Part shown: positions 9,736-18,534 of the stretch, piece after piece
How the letters are laid out: each line of letters opens with the position of its first letter
Position numbering within the stretch: position 1 is the first letter of the stretch
Assembly (NCBI RefSeq): GCF_023091865.1
Contig: NZ_JAHXDI010000002.1
Location: forward strand, 620,001-684,000
DNA length: 64,000 nucleotides
Direction of reading: 5' to 3'
From: Chromohalobacter moromii
GTDB taxonomy: Bacteria; Pseudomonadota; Gammaproteobacteria; Pseudomonadales; Halomonadaceae
The notes under the pieces: generated by a model
What the model saw: the letters and a program-made list of their open reading frames with translations, nothing else
Databases searched by the model: none
Told to the model about the DNA's origin: nothing
Translations under genes and position numbers: made by a program

Positions 9736-9754
9736 GATAATGATAAACATTATC
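9736..9754 (-). promoter_or_regulatory. Fur box
   Basis: GATAATGATAAACATTATC matches the 19-bp Fur consensus GATAATGATAATCATTATC at 18 of 19 positions. It lies 21 bp upstream of the minus-strand ABC ATPase start, the position expected for a repressor site overlapping its promoter. Confidence 0.88.
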
Positions 9755-9791
9755 GTTCGCATGTCGAGAGAGAGCAAGTCAAATACGCGCC

Positions 9792-9859
9792 AGTCGAATG
9801 CAAACGGCAGTCGAATGCAAACGTCAGACGAATATAAGCGTTAGTCGAATATAAGCGTC
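9792..9859. repeat. Four 17-bp tandem repeats ending in the cmoB stop codon
   Basis: Units at 9792-9808, 9809-9825, 9826-9842 and 9843-9859 follow AGTCGAATGCAAACGGC or AGTCGAATATAAGCGTC. The first two units are nearly identical, as are the last two, which suggests successive duplications. The last unit includes two bases of the cmoB stop codon. There are no spacers, so it is not a CRISPR array. Confidence 0.9.
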
Positions 9860-10862
9860 ACTCCGGCTTGCGTGCTACCAGCACGGCACGCCGTGGCGCC
9901 GGATAGCCTTCAAGGGTTAGCGTGGGATCCTCGGGATCGAGAAAGTCGGCCAACGACTGGAATCTCATCCACGCGGTGCTGCGCTGTTCTTCCAGCGATG
10001 TCGGGGCTTCGTCGACGACTCTCACGTCCTCGAAACCGCAGCGCACGAGCCAGTGCGATAGTGCCGCCGAAGAAGGCAAGAAGTATACGTTGGGCATGGC
10101 CGCATAGCGCTCACCGGGCATGAAAACCGTGTTCGCGTCACCTTCGACGACCAGGGTCTCGAGGACGAGTTCGCCGCCGGGGCACAGCGTATCGCGCAGT
10201 TGCGCTAGATGCTCGAGTGGGGAGGAGCGGTGGTAGAGCACGCCCATCGAGAAGGTGGTGTCGAACGCTTCGAGTTGCGGGGGGACGTCCTCGATACCGA
10301 CCGGCAGGAAATGCGTACGCCATGCGTCGGCATCGCCGACGAAATGACGTATGGCCTGAAATTGGTAATAGAAGCGTGGCGACGGGTCGATGACTAGCAC
10401 AAACGCCGCGCCTGCGCCGGCCATGCGCCAAGCGTGGTAGCCGTTGCCGCCGCCGACATCCAGCACGCGGCGTCCCTCGAGCGGGGATAGATGCGGTGCG
10501 ACGCGCTGCCATTTCCAATCCGAACGCCATTCGGTGTCGATGTGGATTCCGCCCAACACATAGGGCCCTTTGCGCCAGGGCATCAACTTGCGCAGCAGGT
10601 TCTCGCACTGGCGTTGGCGGCTGTCGTCGAGCGCGACATCGACCCGCACGCTGTCCTGGTCGAGAGTGACATCACGCGACTCGGGCAATGCCGGGAGTTT
10701 GGCGACGGCCTTCTCCCAGGCGGGTAGATCGCCGAAGCGTCGACGGTCAAGACCGTTGGCGAGTTGCGCCGGCAGCTGTGCGACCCATTCGGTCAGTCCG
10801 TGATCGAGGAAGGCATCGAAGAGCGCACGTTGGGGGCGGTCGAGCGAGAAGCGATCAGGCAT
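9858..10862 (-). CDS. cmoB: tRNA U34 carboxymethyltransferase CmoB
   Basis: 334 residues. An N-terminal helical region is followed by a Rossmann methyltransferase-like domain with [15 protein letters not shown] (motif I) and a later [15 protein letters not shown] segment typical of CmoB. It transfers the carboxymethyl group of carboxy-SAM to 5-hydroxyuridine at the wobble position of tRNA, giving cmo5U. The start at 10862 is chosen because MPDRF begins the family-like sequence; it overlaps the cmoA stop by 8 bp. The open frame continues further upstream inside cmoA and is ignored. Its stop codon is embedded in the 17-bp repeats. Confidence 0.93.
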   Translation of the reverse strand: MPDRFSLDRPQRALFDAFLDHGLTEWVAQLPAQLANGLDRRRFGDLPAWEKAVAKLPALPESRDVTLDQDSVRVDVALDDSRQRQCENLLRKLMPWRKGPYVLGGIHIDTEWRSDWKWQRVAPHLSPLEGRRVLDVGGGNGYHAWRMAGAGAAFVLVIDPSPRFYYQFQAIRHFVGDADAWRTHFLPVGIEDVPPQLEAFDTTFSMGVLYHRSSPLEHLAQLRDTLCPGGELVLETLVVEGDANTVFMPGERYAAMPNVYFLPSSAALSHWLVRCGFEDVRVVDEAPTSLEEQRSTAWMRFQSLADFLDPEDPTLTLEGYPAPRRAVLVARKPE

Positions 10863-11598
10863 CCTTGAAGGCCACCATCGAGGCGAAATTGAGATACTGA
10901 AACCAGGTGCTGACGCGCGTAAAACCGGTGGTACGCAGTCGGTCGTGATGTGTCTCGAGGGTATCCGGGACCAGCACGTTTTCCAGCGCGGTGCGCTTCT
11001 GGCTGATTTCCATGTCGCTGTAGCCGTTGGCGCGCTTGAAATCGTGGTAGCGTTCCACCAGCCAGGCATTTTCCTGCTCGTCGGGTAACACGATCTTCTC
11101 CGAGAGCACCAGCACGCCGCCGGGTTCCAGAGCGTTGTACAGGTGTTCGATGACCGCGCGGCGGTCCTCGGGCGGCAAGAATTGTAACGTGAAGTTGAGC
11201 ACGATCATGCCGGCGGGTCGGTAATCGACGTGGCGGATATCGCCCTCGACGATATCGATGCGATGATCGGGACATTCTTCGCCGAGCGTTTCACGCGCAC
11301 GGGCGACCATCGTCGGTGACAGGTCGACCCCGGTCAGCGTGAAGGCGTCGGGCGGCAAGCGCCCGGCGAGCGCGAGGGTTACGGCCCCCAGCGAGCAGCC
11401 CAGGTCATAGACATGCGCGCCGAAGCGCAGGTGGCGTTCGGCGATCAAGCCCAGCATGCCAAGTATCTGGCCATAGCCGGGTACCGAGCGACGAATCATG
11501 TCGGGAAAGCAGGCGACGACCTGTTCGTCGAAGGAAAAGTTGGCCACCCGGTCGAGGGGTGTCGAAAAGATCGCGTCACGGTAAGATGCGTCACTCAT
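10855..11598 (-). CDS. cmoA: Carboxy-S-adenosyl-L-methionine synthase CmoA
   Basis: 247 residues, family length. Conserved features: [20 protein letters not shown] near the N-terminus, [14 protein letters not shown] (SAM-binding motif I) and [13 protein letters not shown]. It makes carboxy-SAM from SAM and prephenate, the cofactor used by CmoB, which is encoded directly downstream with an 8-bp overlap. The pair reads leftward, divergent from pgi across a 117-bp spacer. Confidence 0.95.
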   Translation of the reverse strand: MSDASYRDAIFSTPLDRVANFSFDEQVVACFPDMIRRSVPGYGQILGMLGLIAERHLRFGAHVYDLGCSLGAVTLALAGRLPPDAFTLTGVDLSPTMVARARETLGEECPDHRIDIVEGDIRHVDYRPAGMIVLNFTLQFLPPEDRRAVIEHLYNALEPGGVLVLSEKIVLPDEQENAWLVERYHDFKRANGYSDMEISQKRTALENVLVPDTLETHHDRLRTTGFTRVSTWFQYLNFASMVAFKDA

Positions 11599-11715
11599 GA
11601 GGCACTCATCGAGTCGAGGCGTGGCGGGGCCACAGGGAATGGCGCATTGTACGCGCCGCGCCGGGGCTGTGCATCCGCGGGGCCATTAGCGAGCTTGTCA
11701 AGGAGAGTACGAGTC

Positions 11716-13395
11716 ATGACCCAGTCAACCATGATCCACCATTCACCGGCCTGGCAAAGGCTCGCCGCGCATGCCACTGAGATGCGTGATGTGCATCTCA
11801 AGAGCCTGTTCACCGAGCATTCCGGCCGTCATGCACGCTTCACGCGACGCGGGGTGGGGCTGACGCTGGATCTGTCCAAACATCGCTGGCGTGACGAGAC
11901 GCTTGCGATGCTACTCGAGCTGGCCCGCGAGGCGGATCTCGAGGGCGCCATCGCGCGTTTGCAAAACGGCGATCGGGTCAATCTCTCCGAGGATCGCCCG
12001 GCCTTGCATACCGCCTTGCGTCTACCAGCCGATGCTAGCCTGGTGGTCGAGGGCGAGGACGTCGTGCCCGATGTCCATGAAACGCTGGCCCGCATGCAAG
12101 CGATGGTCGAGAAATGCCACGCCGGCCAATGGCGCGGCGCCACGGGACGGCCGATCACCGATGTGGTGAACCTGGGTGTCGGCGGTTCCGATCTGGGGCC
12201 TTTGATGGTGACCCACGCCCTGGCCGATTACCGGCCACGCGACGTACATCAAGTCGACATTCATTTCGCCTCGACCATGGACGGCTCGCAACTCGCCGAC
12301 TACCTGACCCGGTTCAATCCTGCCACCACGCTGTTCGTGCTGTCATCGAAGTCGTTCACCACCATCGATACGCTGTCCAACGCCTCGACCGCGCGTGACT
12401 GGTTGATGACGCGCTTGACCGATGGCGATCAAGACACCGAGATGAGCGAGTTGGTGATGCGCCAGCATTTCATCGGTGTCTCGGCCAAGCCCGAGAAGAT
12501 GAGCGAGTGGGGCATCGATCCGCGTCATCAGTTGCGCTTCTGGGAATGGGTCGGCGGTCGTTATTCGCTATGGGGGGCCATTGGCTTGCCCATCGCGTTG
12601 GCAGTGGGCATGGACAACTTCCGTGAACTGCTGGCGGGCGCTCACGACATGGACCGCCATTTCCGTGAGACACCGCTCGAGGACAACCTGCCGGTGCTGC
12701 TGGCCTTGGCGGGCATCTGGAACGTTAACTTCCTCGACGTGCGCGCGCATTCGATTCTGCCCTACGATGGCCGGCTCGAGTATTTCGCCAGCTATCTCGA
12801 GCAGTTGGAGATGGAATCCAACGGCAAGTCGGTCACCAATAGTGGCGAGATCACGCCGTATTCCACCTGCCCAGTATTGTGGGGACAGCTAGGTCCCAAT
12901 GCGCAACACGCCTTCTATCAGTTGCTGCATCAGGGAACCCAGGCGGTGGAGTGCGATTTCATCGCCCCGGTGCGACGTTATGATCGAGTCGAAGATCCGG
13001 CTACGCGAGCGCACCTCAAGGCCCAGCACCGTTTGACGCTGGCCAACTGCGTTGCCCAGTCACGAGTCTTGATGCTGGGGGACGAAGCCTTGCCCAGCGA
13101 TGCCCCGCGCCCCAGTCACAAGCGTTACCGCGGCAACCAGCCCTCGACCACGCTGCTGCTCGATCGCCTGACACCGCGCACGCTGGGCTCGCTGATTGCG
13201 CTCTACGAGCACAAGGTGTTCGTGCAAGCCACCCTCTGGGACATCAACCCCTTCGATCAGTGGGGCGTGGAACTGGGCAAGCAGATCGCCTCCGAAACCG
13301 AGCAGATTCTGGCCTCGCGGCGCGGTGCTGAGACGCTGGACGATTCCAGCCGAGGCCTGCTCGATGTCGTATGGCAAGCACAGGACGGAACATGA
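11716..13395 (+). CDS. pgi: Glucose-6-phosphate isomerase
   Basis: 559 residues, close to the usual 550. Shows the PGI signatures VNLGVGGSDLGPLMV, the phosphate-binding SKSFTT segment and VLWGQLGPNAQHAFYQLLHQG, plus the C-terminal QWGVELGK segment carrying the conserved lysine. Interconverts glucose 6-phosphate and fructose 6-phosphate. The start at 11716 has AGGAG 10 nt upstream; a second ATG 15 nt later is possible. Followed at short range by yqiA-parE on the same strand. Confidence 0.96.
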   Translation: MTQSTMIHHSPAWQRLAAHATEMRDVHLKSLFTEHSGRHARFTRRGVGLTLDLSKHRWRDETLAMLLELAREADLEGAIARLQNGDRVNLSEDRPALHTALRLPADASLVVEGEDVVPDVHETLARMQAMVEKCHAGQWRGATGRPITDVVNLGVGGSDLGPLMVTHALADYRPRDVHQVDIHFASTMDGSQLADYLTRFNPATTLFVLSSKSFTTIDTLSNASTARDWLMTRLTDGDQDTEMSELVMRQHFIGVSAKPEKMSEWGIDPRHQLRFWEWVGGRYSLWGAIGLPIALAVGMDNFRELLAGAHDMDRHFRETPLEDNLPVLLALAGIWNVNFLDVRAHSILPYDGRLEYFASYLEQLEMESNGKSVTNSGEITPYSTCPVLWGQLGPNAQHAFYQLLHQGTQAVECDFIAPVRRYDRVEDPATRAHLKAQHRLTLANCVAQSRVLMLGDEALPSDAPRPSHKRYRGNQPSTTLLLDRLTPRTLGSLIALYEHKVFVQATLWDINPFDQWGVELGKQIASETEQILASRRGAETLDDSSRGLLDVVWQAQDGT

Positions 13396-13423
13396 CACTG
13401 GCTGTTTGTACAGGTTGTGCGGT

Positions 13424-14101
13424 ATGCTGACGATGCCCGTGGCCAATATGACGCCTGTGGCTAATATGACGCCCGTGGCTAATATTCTGTATCTGCACGG
13501 TTTCAACAGTGGCGCGGCGTCGCCCAAGGCGCGCTTGATCGCGGCCACCTGCGAGCGTTTGGCGAGCGAGGATGTGGCGCCACCTCGGTGTGTCACGCCG
13601 CAATTGCCGCATCGCCCCGATGAAGCCTTGGCATGCGCTGAGCGCGAGTTGCATGCCCTGGGCAATAACACCTTGCTGATCGGCAGTTCGATGGGCGGCT
13701 TTCTAGCCACCTGCCTGGCCGAACGCTTCGGAGTGCGCGCGGTGTTGATCAACCCCGCGGTGCGTCCGGCACGGTTGGTGACACAGTGGATGGGCGCTCC
13801 GCTGGAGAATCCCTATACCCACGAACGCTTCACCATCGACGAGCGCCATGGCGAAGCACTCGAGGCGATGACGCCCGCCGCCGTCATCGACCCGGGCCGC
13901 TATCAAGTGCTGCTGGGCAGCGCCGATGAAACACTGAATTGCCGCGATGCGCTAACTTTTTATGCCGGTGCTTCGATGCTCGTGCATCCTAGCGGCGATC
14001 ACGGTTTCAGTGCCCTGGCCGATTATTTGCCGGCCATCTTCGCGCATGGTGGTTGGACGCTGCCCGCCCGATCGTACGCGCGCTCTGACGAACTCACTTA
14101 A
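13424..14101 (+). CDS. yqiA: Alpha/beta-hydrolase esterase YqiA
   Basis: Up to 225 residues. The core fits YqiA: ILYLHGFNSGAASPKA (oxyanion region), LIGSSMGGFLAT with the serine nucleophile, and a C-terminal GDHGF histidine. It lies directly upstream of parE, as in E. coli. The N-terminus is odd: an 18-bp unit encoding MTPVAN-like residues is triplicated (13430-13483), offering in-frame ATGs at 13424, 13433, 13448 and 13466. None has a good SD, so the true start is uncertain; the shortest version still keeps the whole catalytic domain. YqiA shows carboxylesterase activity in E. coli; its natural substrate is unclear. Confidence 0.82.
   Translation: MLTMPVANMTPVANMTPVANILYLHGFNSGAASPKARLIAATCERLASEDVAPPRCVTPQLPHRPDEALACAERELHALGNNTLLIGSSMGGFLATCLAERFGVRAVLINPAVRPARLVTQWMGAPLENPYTHERFTIDERHGEALEAMTPAAVIDPGRYQVLLGSADETLNCRDALTFYAGASMLVHPSGDHGFSALADYLPAIFAHGGWTLPARSYARSDELT
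13430..13483 (+). repeat. Three 18-bp tandem repeats at the yqiA start
   Basis: Units at 13430-13447, 13448-13465 and 13466-13483. The last two read ATGACGCCYGTGGCTAAT with a single C/T difference; the first starts ACGATG instead. Each carries an in-frame ATG, so copy number alters the N-terminus without a frameshift. Confidence 0.9.
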
Positions 14102-14111
14102 TGGACAACGC

Positions 14112-15992
14112 ATGACGCAATACAGTGCCAGTTCCATCGAGGTCCTGTCGGGACTCGACCCGGTGCGCAAGCGCCCCGGAATGTACACCGATACCAGTCG
14201 CCCCAACCACCTCGTGCAGGAGGTCATCGACAACAGCGTCGACGAGGCGCTGGCCGGACACGCGCGCCACATCCGCGTGCGCCTGCATGACGACGGCGGC
14301 ATCGAAGTTAGCGACGACGGGCGTGGCATGCCCATCGACATGCACCCCGAGCATGGGGTCTCAGGCGTCGAACTCATCTTGACCCGACTGCATGCGGGCG
14401 GGAAGTTCTCCCAATCGAGTTACCGCTTTTCGGGCGGTCTGCACGGTGTCGGGGTGTCGGTGGTCAATGCGCTGTCGCGGCGTCTGGAAATCGAGGTCTG
14501 CCGCGACGGCGACCGCCACGGCATAGCCTTCGCCCATGGCGACAAGGTAGAGGAACTCGCCGTCATCGGGTCGTGTACCAAGAAGACCACGGGCACGGTG
14601 CTGCGCTTCTGGCCCGACGAGAGTTATTTCGATAGTCCTAAGCTCTCGCTACCGCGTCTTCAGCACCTGCTGCGCGCCAAGGCGGTCCTCTGCCCTGGGC
14701 TCGAGGTGACATTGGTGGATACCGACGGCAGCGAGAGCGTCTGGCAATACGCCGACGGCTTGCGCGATTACCTGGCCCAGGCGACCGACGATGTCGAGGC
14801 GCTACCCAGCTCGCCGTTTCTCGGCCATTTCGAGGACGATGATCAGGGCGTCGACTGGGCAATCCAGTGGCTCCCCGAAGGCGGCGAATTACTGCAAGAG
14901 TCCTACGTCAACCTGATTCCCACACCGCTCGGCGGGACGCACGTCAATGGCTTGCGCTCGGGGCTGCTCGAGGCGCTGCGTGAATTCTGCGAATACCGCA
15001 GCCTGCTGCCGCGCGGGGTCAAATTGACCGGCGATGATCTGTGGGAGCGTGTCGCCTTCGTGCTCTCCGTGAAGCTGCTCGATCCCCAGTTCGCCGGCCA
15101 GACCAAGGAACGACTCTCCTCGCGCGTGGTGGCGGGCTTCGTCTCCGGCGTCGTCAAGGACGCCTTCTCTTTGTGGCTCAACCATCACGTCGACCAAGCC
15201 GAGGCGTTGGCCGAACTGGTGATCAATGCCGCCCAGCGGCGCCAGAAGAGTGCCAAGAAGGTGGCGCGCAAGAAGGTGACCTCCGGTCCCGCCTTGCCGG
15301 GTAAGCTTGCCGACTGCGCAGGGCAGGACCCGGCGGCCTCCGAGCTGTTTCTGGTCGAGGGCGATAGCGCTGGCGGCAGCGCCAAACAGGCGCGAGATCG
15401 TGAGACGCAGGCGATCCTCCCGCTGCGTGGCAAGATCCTCAATACCTGGGAAGTCGAGGCGCACGATATCTACAGCTCCCAGGAGGTCCACGACATCGCC
15501 GTGGCCATCGGCATGGACCCCGGCAGCGACGATCTCACCAAGCTGCGTTATCACAAGATCTGCATCCTCGCCGATGCCGACTCCGACGGCCTGCACATCG
15601 CAACCCTGCTGTGCGCGTTGTTCGTGCGTCACTTCCCCGCGCTGGTCGATGCTGGCCATGTGTTCGTGGCCATGCCGCCGCTGTATCGCATCGACCTGGG
15701 CAAGGAAGTCCACTATGCCCTCGACGAAAGCGAGAAGGCTGCCATCTTGAAACGCCTCGAAGGCAAGCGTGGCACGCCGAACGTTCAGCGCTTCAAGGGC
15801 CTTGGCGAAATGAGCCCATTGCAGTTGCGTGAAACCACCATGGCCGCCGATACGCGTCGCCTTGTGCAACTGACCCTCGCTACGGACGACGGCACCCGCG
15901 AGATGATGGATATGTTGCTGGCCAAGAAGCGTGCCGGCGACCGCAAGAACTGGCTCGAGGATTACGGCAACCTCGCCGATATCGAGGTGTAA
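14112..15992 (+). CDS. parE: DNA topoisomerase IV subunit B (ParE)
   Basis: 626 residues. GHKL ATPase domain with EVIDNSVDEALAGH and DDGRGMPIDMHPE, a transducer domain, and a TOPRIM domain with EGDSAGGSAKQARDR and PLRGKILN. With ParC it unlinks replicated chromosomes. The length (about 630, not about 800) and the yqiA/parC neighbours identify it as ParE rather than GyrB. The ATG at 14112 is 11 bp after the yqiA stop; the frame is open further upstream but falls within yqiA. Confidence 0.96.
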   Translation: MTQYSASSIEVLSGLDPVRKRPGMYTDTSRPNHLVQEVIDNSVDEALAGHARHIRVRLHDDGGIEVSDDGRGMPIDMHPEHGVSGVELILTRLHAGGKFSQSSYRFSGGLHGVGVSVVNALSRRLEIEVCRDGDRHGIAFAHGDKVEELAVIGSCTKKTTGTVLRFWPDESYFDSPKLSLPRLQHLLRAKAVLCPGLEVTLVDTDGSESVWQYADGLRDYLAQATDDVEALPSSPFLGHFEDDDQGVDWAIQWLPEGGELLQESYVNLIPTPLGGTHVNGLRSGLLEALREFCEYRSLLPRGVKLTGDDLWERVAFVLSVKLLDPQFAGQTKERLSSRVVAGFVSGVVKDAFSLWLNHHVDQAEALAELVINAAQRRQKSAKKVARKKVTSGPALPGKLADCAGQDPAASELFLVEGDSAGGSAKQARDRETQAILPLRGKILNTWEVEAHDIYSSQEVHDIAVAIGMDPGSDDLTKLRYHKICILADADSDGLHIATLLCALFVRHFPALVDAGHVFVAMPPLYRIDLGKEVHYALDESEKAAILKRLEGKRGTPNVQRFKGLGEMSPLQLRETTMAADTRRLVQLTLATDDGTREMMDMLLAKKRAGDRKNWLEDYGNLADIEV

Positions 15993-15993
15993 G

Positions 15994-16100
15994 AAGGAAG
16001 ATGGAAGAGATAAGGACGAAGAACTAAGAAGGCAGACGTGAGAGGGAAGGGAAACGATGCGTTTATCTTCCCTCTCAAGGCGCGAAGCGCCGTTCTTCTC
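15994..16100. repeat. Purine/pyrimidine hairpin repeat, copy 1 (upstream of parC)
   Basis: A purine-rich strand is followed by a 10-bp stem GAGAGGGAAG/CTTCCCTCTC (16040-16049 with 16067-16076), then a small hairpin GGCGC-GAA-GCGCC (16079-16091) and a pyrimidine tract. The same architecture recurs at 18426-18513. It may terminate parE transcription or be a REP-like element. Confidence 0.65.
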
Positions 16101-16169
16101 TCTTCAAGCTATGTTTCGTGCGGGCACTGTCCGCGAAGTTTCCATGATGGTAGATAGGGCCCCAAACCC

Positions 16170-18425
16170 ATGACCATGGATATCCATGTCGAGGAAGGCG
16201 ACGTCGAACGGCTTTCCCTCAAGGAATACACCGAGAAGGCGTACCTCGATTATTCGATGTACGTGATTCTCGACCGTGCGCTGCCGCATATCGGCGATGG
16301 CATGAAGCCGGTGCAACGGCGCATCGTCTATGCCATGCGCGAGTTGTCGCTGACGGCGAGCGCCAAGTACAAAAAGTCGGCGCGTACCGTTGGCGACGTG
16401 CTGGGTAAGTTCCATCCACACGGCGACAGCGCCTGTTACGAGGCGATGGTGTTGATGGCGCAGTCGTTCAGCTATCGCTATCCACTGGTCGACGGCCAGG
16501 GCAATTGGGGGAGTCCCGACGATCCCAAGTCGTTCGCGGCGATGCGCTATACCGAGGCGCGACTGTCGAAATTCTCCGAAGTGCTGCTCTCCGAACTCGG
16601 CCAGGGCACCGTCGACTGGACGCCCAACTTCGATGGCACCCTCGACGAGCCGGCCGTGCTGCCGTCGCGTTTGCCGCACGTGTTGCTCAATGGCGCGACC
16701 GGTATCGCGGTGGGCATGGCCACCGACATTCCGCCTCATAACGTGCGCGAAGTCGTGGACGCGACCTGCCATTTGCTGCGCCATCCCGAGGCCAGCGTCA
16801 GTGACCTGATGCGTTACGTGCCGGCGCCGGATTTCCCCACCGAAGCGGAAATCATCAGTTCGCCGGCCGATCTCGGCAAGCTCTACGAGAGTGGGCGCGG
16901 CTCGGTGAAACTGCGCGGGCGCTATACGCTGGAAGAGGGCAATGTGGTGGTTACCGCACTGCCCTATCAGGTCAGCGGCGCCAAGGTGCTCGAGCAGATC
17001 GCCGCGCAGATGCAAGCCAAGAAGCTACCCATGGTGGCGGACTTGCGTGACGAATCGACCCACGAGACGCCCACGCGTCTGGTGCTGGTGCCGCGCTCCG
17101 GCAAGGTCGATGTCGAGGCACTGATGGCGCACCTGTTCGCCACCACCGATCTCGAGAAGAACGTGCGCGTCAACCTGAACGTGATCGGGCTGGATGGCCG
17201 GCCGCGCGTCATGGCACTCCACGCCATCCTGGGCGAGTGGCTGCGGTTCCGTCGGGCGACGGTGCGCCGCCGACTCGAACACCGCCTCAAGAAGGTCGAG
17301 GACCGCCTGCATATCCTTGAAGGCTTGCTGGCGGCGTATCTCGATATCGATGAGGTGATCCGTATCATCCGCGAGGAGGACGAGCCCAAACCGGGATTGA
17401 TTAACGCCTTCGGGTTGTCCGAGCGTCAAGCCGAAGCGATTCTCGAGCTGCGTTTGCGGCATCTGGCCAAGCTCGAAGAGTTCAAGATTCGCGGCGAGCA
17501 GGACGAGCTGAGCGCCGAACGCGAACGCCTCAAGGAACTGCTGGGCAACGATGAGGCGCTGACTGACCTGATCGAGCGCGAATTGCGCCAGGACGCCGAC
17601 GACTATGGCGATGCACGCCGCGCGCCGCTCGTCGAACGCGGCGAAGCCAAGGCCTTGTCCGAGGTCGAGCTGGTAGGCGCCGATCCGATTACCGTGGTGC
17701 TCTCCGAAAAAGGCTGGATTCGCAGTGCCAAGGGCCATGAGATCGACCCTGCAGGACTTTCCTACAAGGCGGGCGACAGTTTTCATCTGGCCGCACGGGG
17801 CAAGTCCAATCAACCGCTGGTACTGCTCGATGACGCTGGACGCAGCTATACGCTGCCTGCACATAACCTGCCCTCGGCCCGCAGCCAAGGTGAGCCCATC
17901 ACGGGACGCATCAATCCCGGCGCCGGCGCGAGCATGGTCGGCGTCATGCTCGATGTCCCCGAAGCACGCTATGTGCTGGCATCCGATGGGGGCTATGGTT
18001 TCATCGCTCGGCTCGATGACTTGATCGGCAAGAGCAAGGCGGGCAAGGCCGCGCTCAGCGTGCCCAAGGGGTGCAGTGTCATGCCGCCTGTCGCGGTGGC
18101 GGAAGGAGAAGACACGCGCATCGCCGTGGTCTCCAACGAAGGACGTTTGCTGGTGTTCCCGCTCGAGCAACTGCCGGTCATGGCCAAGGGCAAGGGCAAC
18201 AAGATGATCGATATTCCCGGCGCGCGCGCCGCCAACCGGGAAGAGTTCGTGCGTGATCTCGCCATGCTGCCCGCCGGCGCTTCGCTGGTGGTTCACGCCG
18301 GTAAACGCAAGCAGACGCTCTCGAGTCGCGATCTCGACTATTACGTCGGTGAGCGTGGCCGCCGGGGCAGCAAGTTGTCGCGAGGCTTCCAGAAAGTCGA
18401 CCGCTTAGAAGTCGAAGAGAAATAG
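16170..18425 (+). CDS. parC: DNA topoisomerase IV subunit A (ParC)
   Basis: 751 residues. The breakage-reunion domain has the active-site tyrosine in [13 protein letters not shown] (Y127), followed by a C-terminal beta-pinwheel. The quinolone-resistance region reads [12 protein letters not shown], with Ser (S87) and Glu (E91) at the usual susceptibility positions. No GyrA box is seen in the C-terminal domain, supporting ParC over GyrA. Start at 16170, or at the in-frame ATG two codons on; neither has a strong SD. Separated from parE by the first hairpin repeat. Confidence 0.95.
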   Translation: MTMDIHVEEGDVERLSLKEYTEKAYLDYSMYVILDRALPHIGDGMKPVQRRIVYAMRELSLTASAKYKKSARTVGDVLGKFHPHGDSACYEAMVLMAQSFSYRYPLVDGQGNWGSPDDPKSFAAMRYTEARLSKFSEVLLSELGQGTVDWTPNFDGTLDEPAVLPSRLPHVLLNGATGIAVGMATDIPPHNVREVVDATCHLLRHPEASVSDLMRYVPAPDFPTEAEIISSPADLGKLYESGRGSVKLRGRYTLEEGNVVVTALPYQVSGAKVLEQIAAQMQAKKLPMVADLRDESTHETPTRLVLVPRSGKVDVEALMAHLFATTDLEKNVRVNLNVIGLDGRPRVMALHAILGEWLRFRRATVRRRLEHRLKKVEDRLHILEGLLAAYLDIDEVIRIIREEDEPKPGLINAFGLSERQAEAILELRLRHLAKLEEFKIRGEQDELSAERERLKELLGNDEALTDLIERELRQDADDYGDARRAPLVERGEAKALSEVELVGADPITVVLSEKGWIRSAKGHEIDPAGLSYKAGDSFHLAARGKSNQPLVLLDDAGRSYTLPAHNLPSARSQGEPITGRINPGAGASMVGVMLDVPEARYVLASDGGYGFIARLDDLIGKSKAGKAALSVPKGCSVMPPVAVAEGEDTRIAVVSNEGRLLVFPLEQLPVMAKGKGNKMIDIPGARAANREEFVRDLAMLPAGASLVVHAGKRKQTLSSRDLDYYVGERGRRGSKLSRGFQKVDRLEVEEK

Positions 18426-18513
18426 AAGAAGGAAGGCAGAAGAGGAAAGACGAAAGGTGGGATATTGTGGTTTTCTTCCCTCTTTCAGGCGCGTGGCGCC
18501 GCTCTTTCTTCTT
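18426..18513. repeat. Purine/pyrimidine hairpin repeat, copy 2 (downstream of parC)
   Basis: Same layout as the copy at 15994-16100: an AAGAAGGAAGGCAGAAGAGG-type purine tract, then TCTTCCCTCTTTC, the small hairpin GGCGC-GTG-GCGCC (18488-18500) and a CTCTTTCTTCTT tract. Lies between the parC stop and serB. Confidence 0.65.
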
Positions 18514-18534
18514 ACATCTAGATCCAGAGGTGAT

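Noticed and set aside
9792-9859. Short CRISPR-like array
   Set aside because: Units are directly adjacent without spacers and are only 17 bp.
16104-17015. 303-codon open frame antisense to parC
   Set aside because: A mirror of the strongly conserved ParC coding sequence; composition is typical of antisense translation (His/Arg/Asp-rich).
14112-18425. Assignment of parE/parC as gyrB/gyrA
   Set aside because: Subunit B is about 630 residues, subunit A lacks a GyrA box, and yqiA adjoins; all fit topoisomerase IV.
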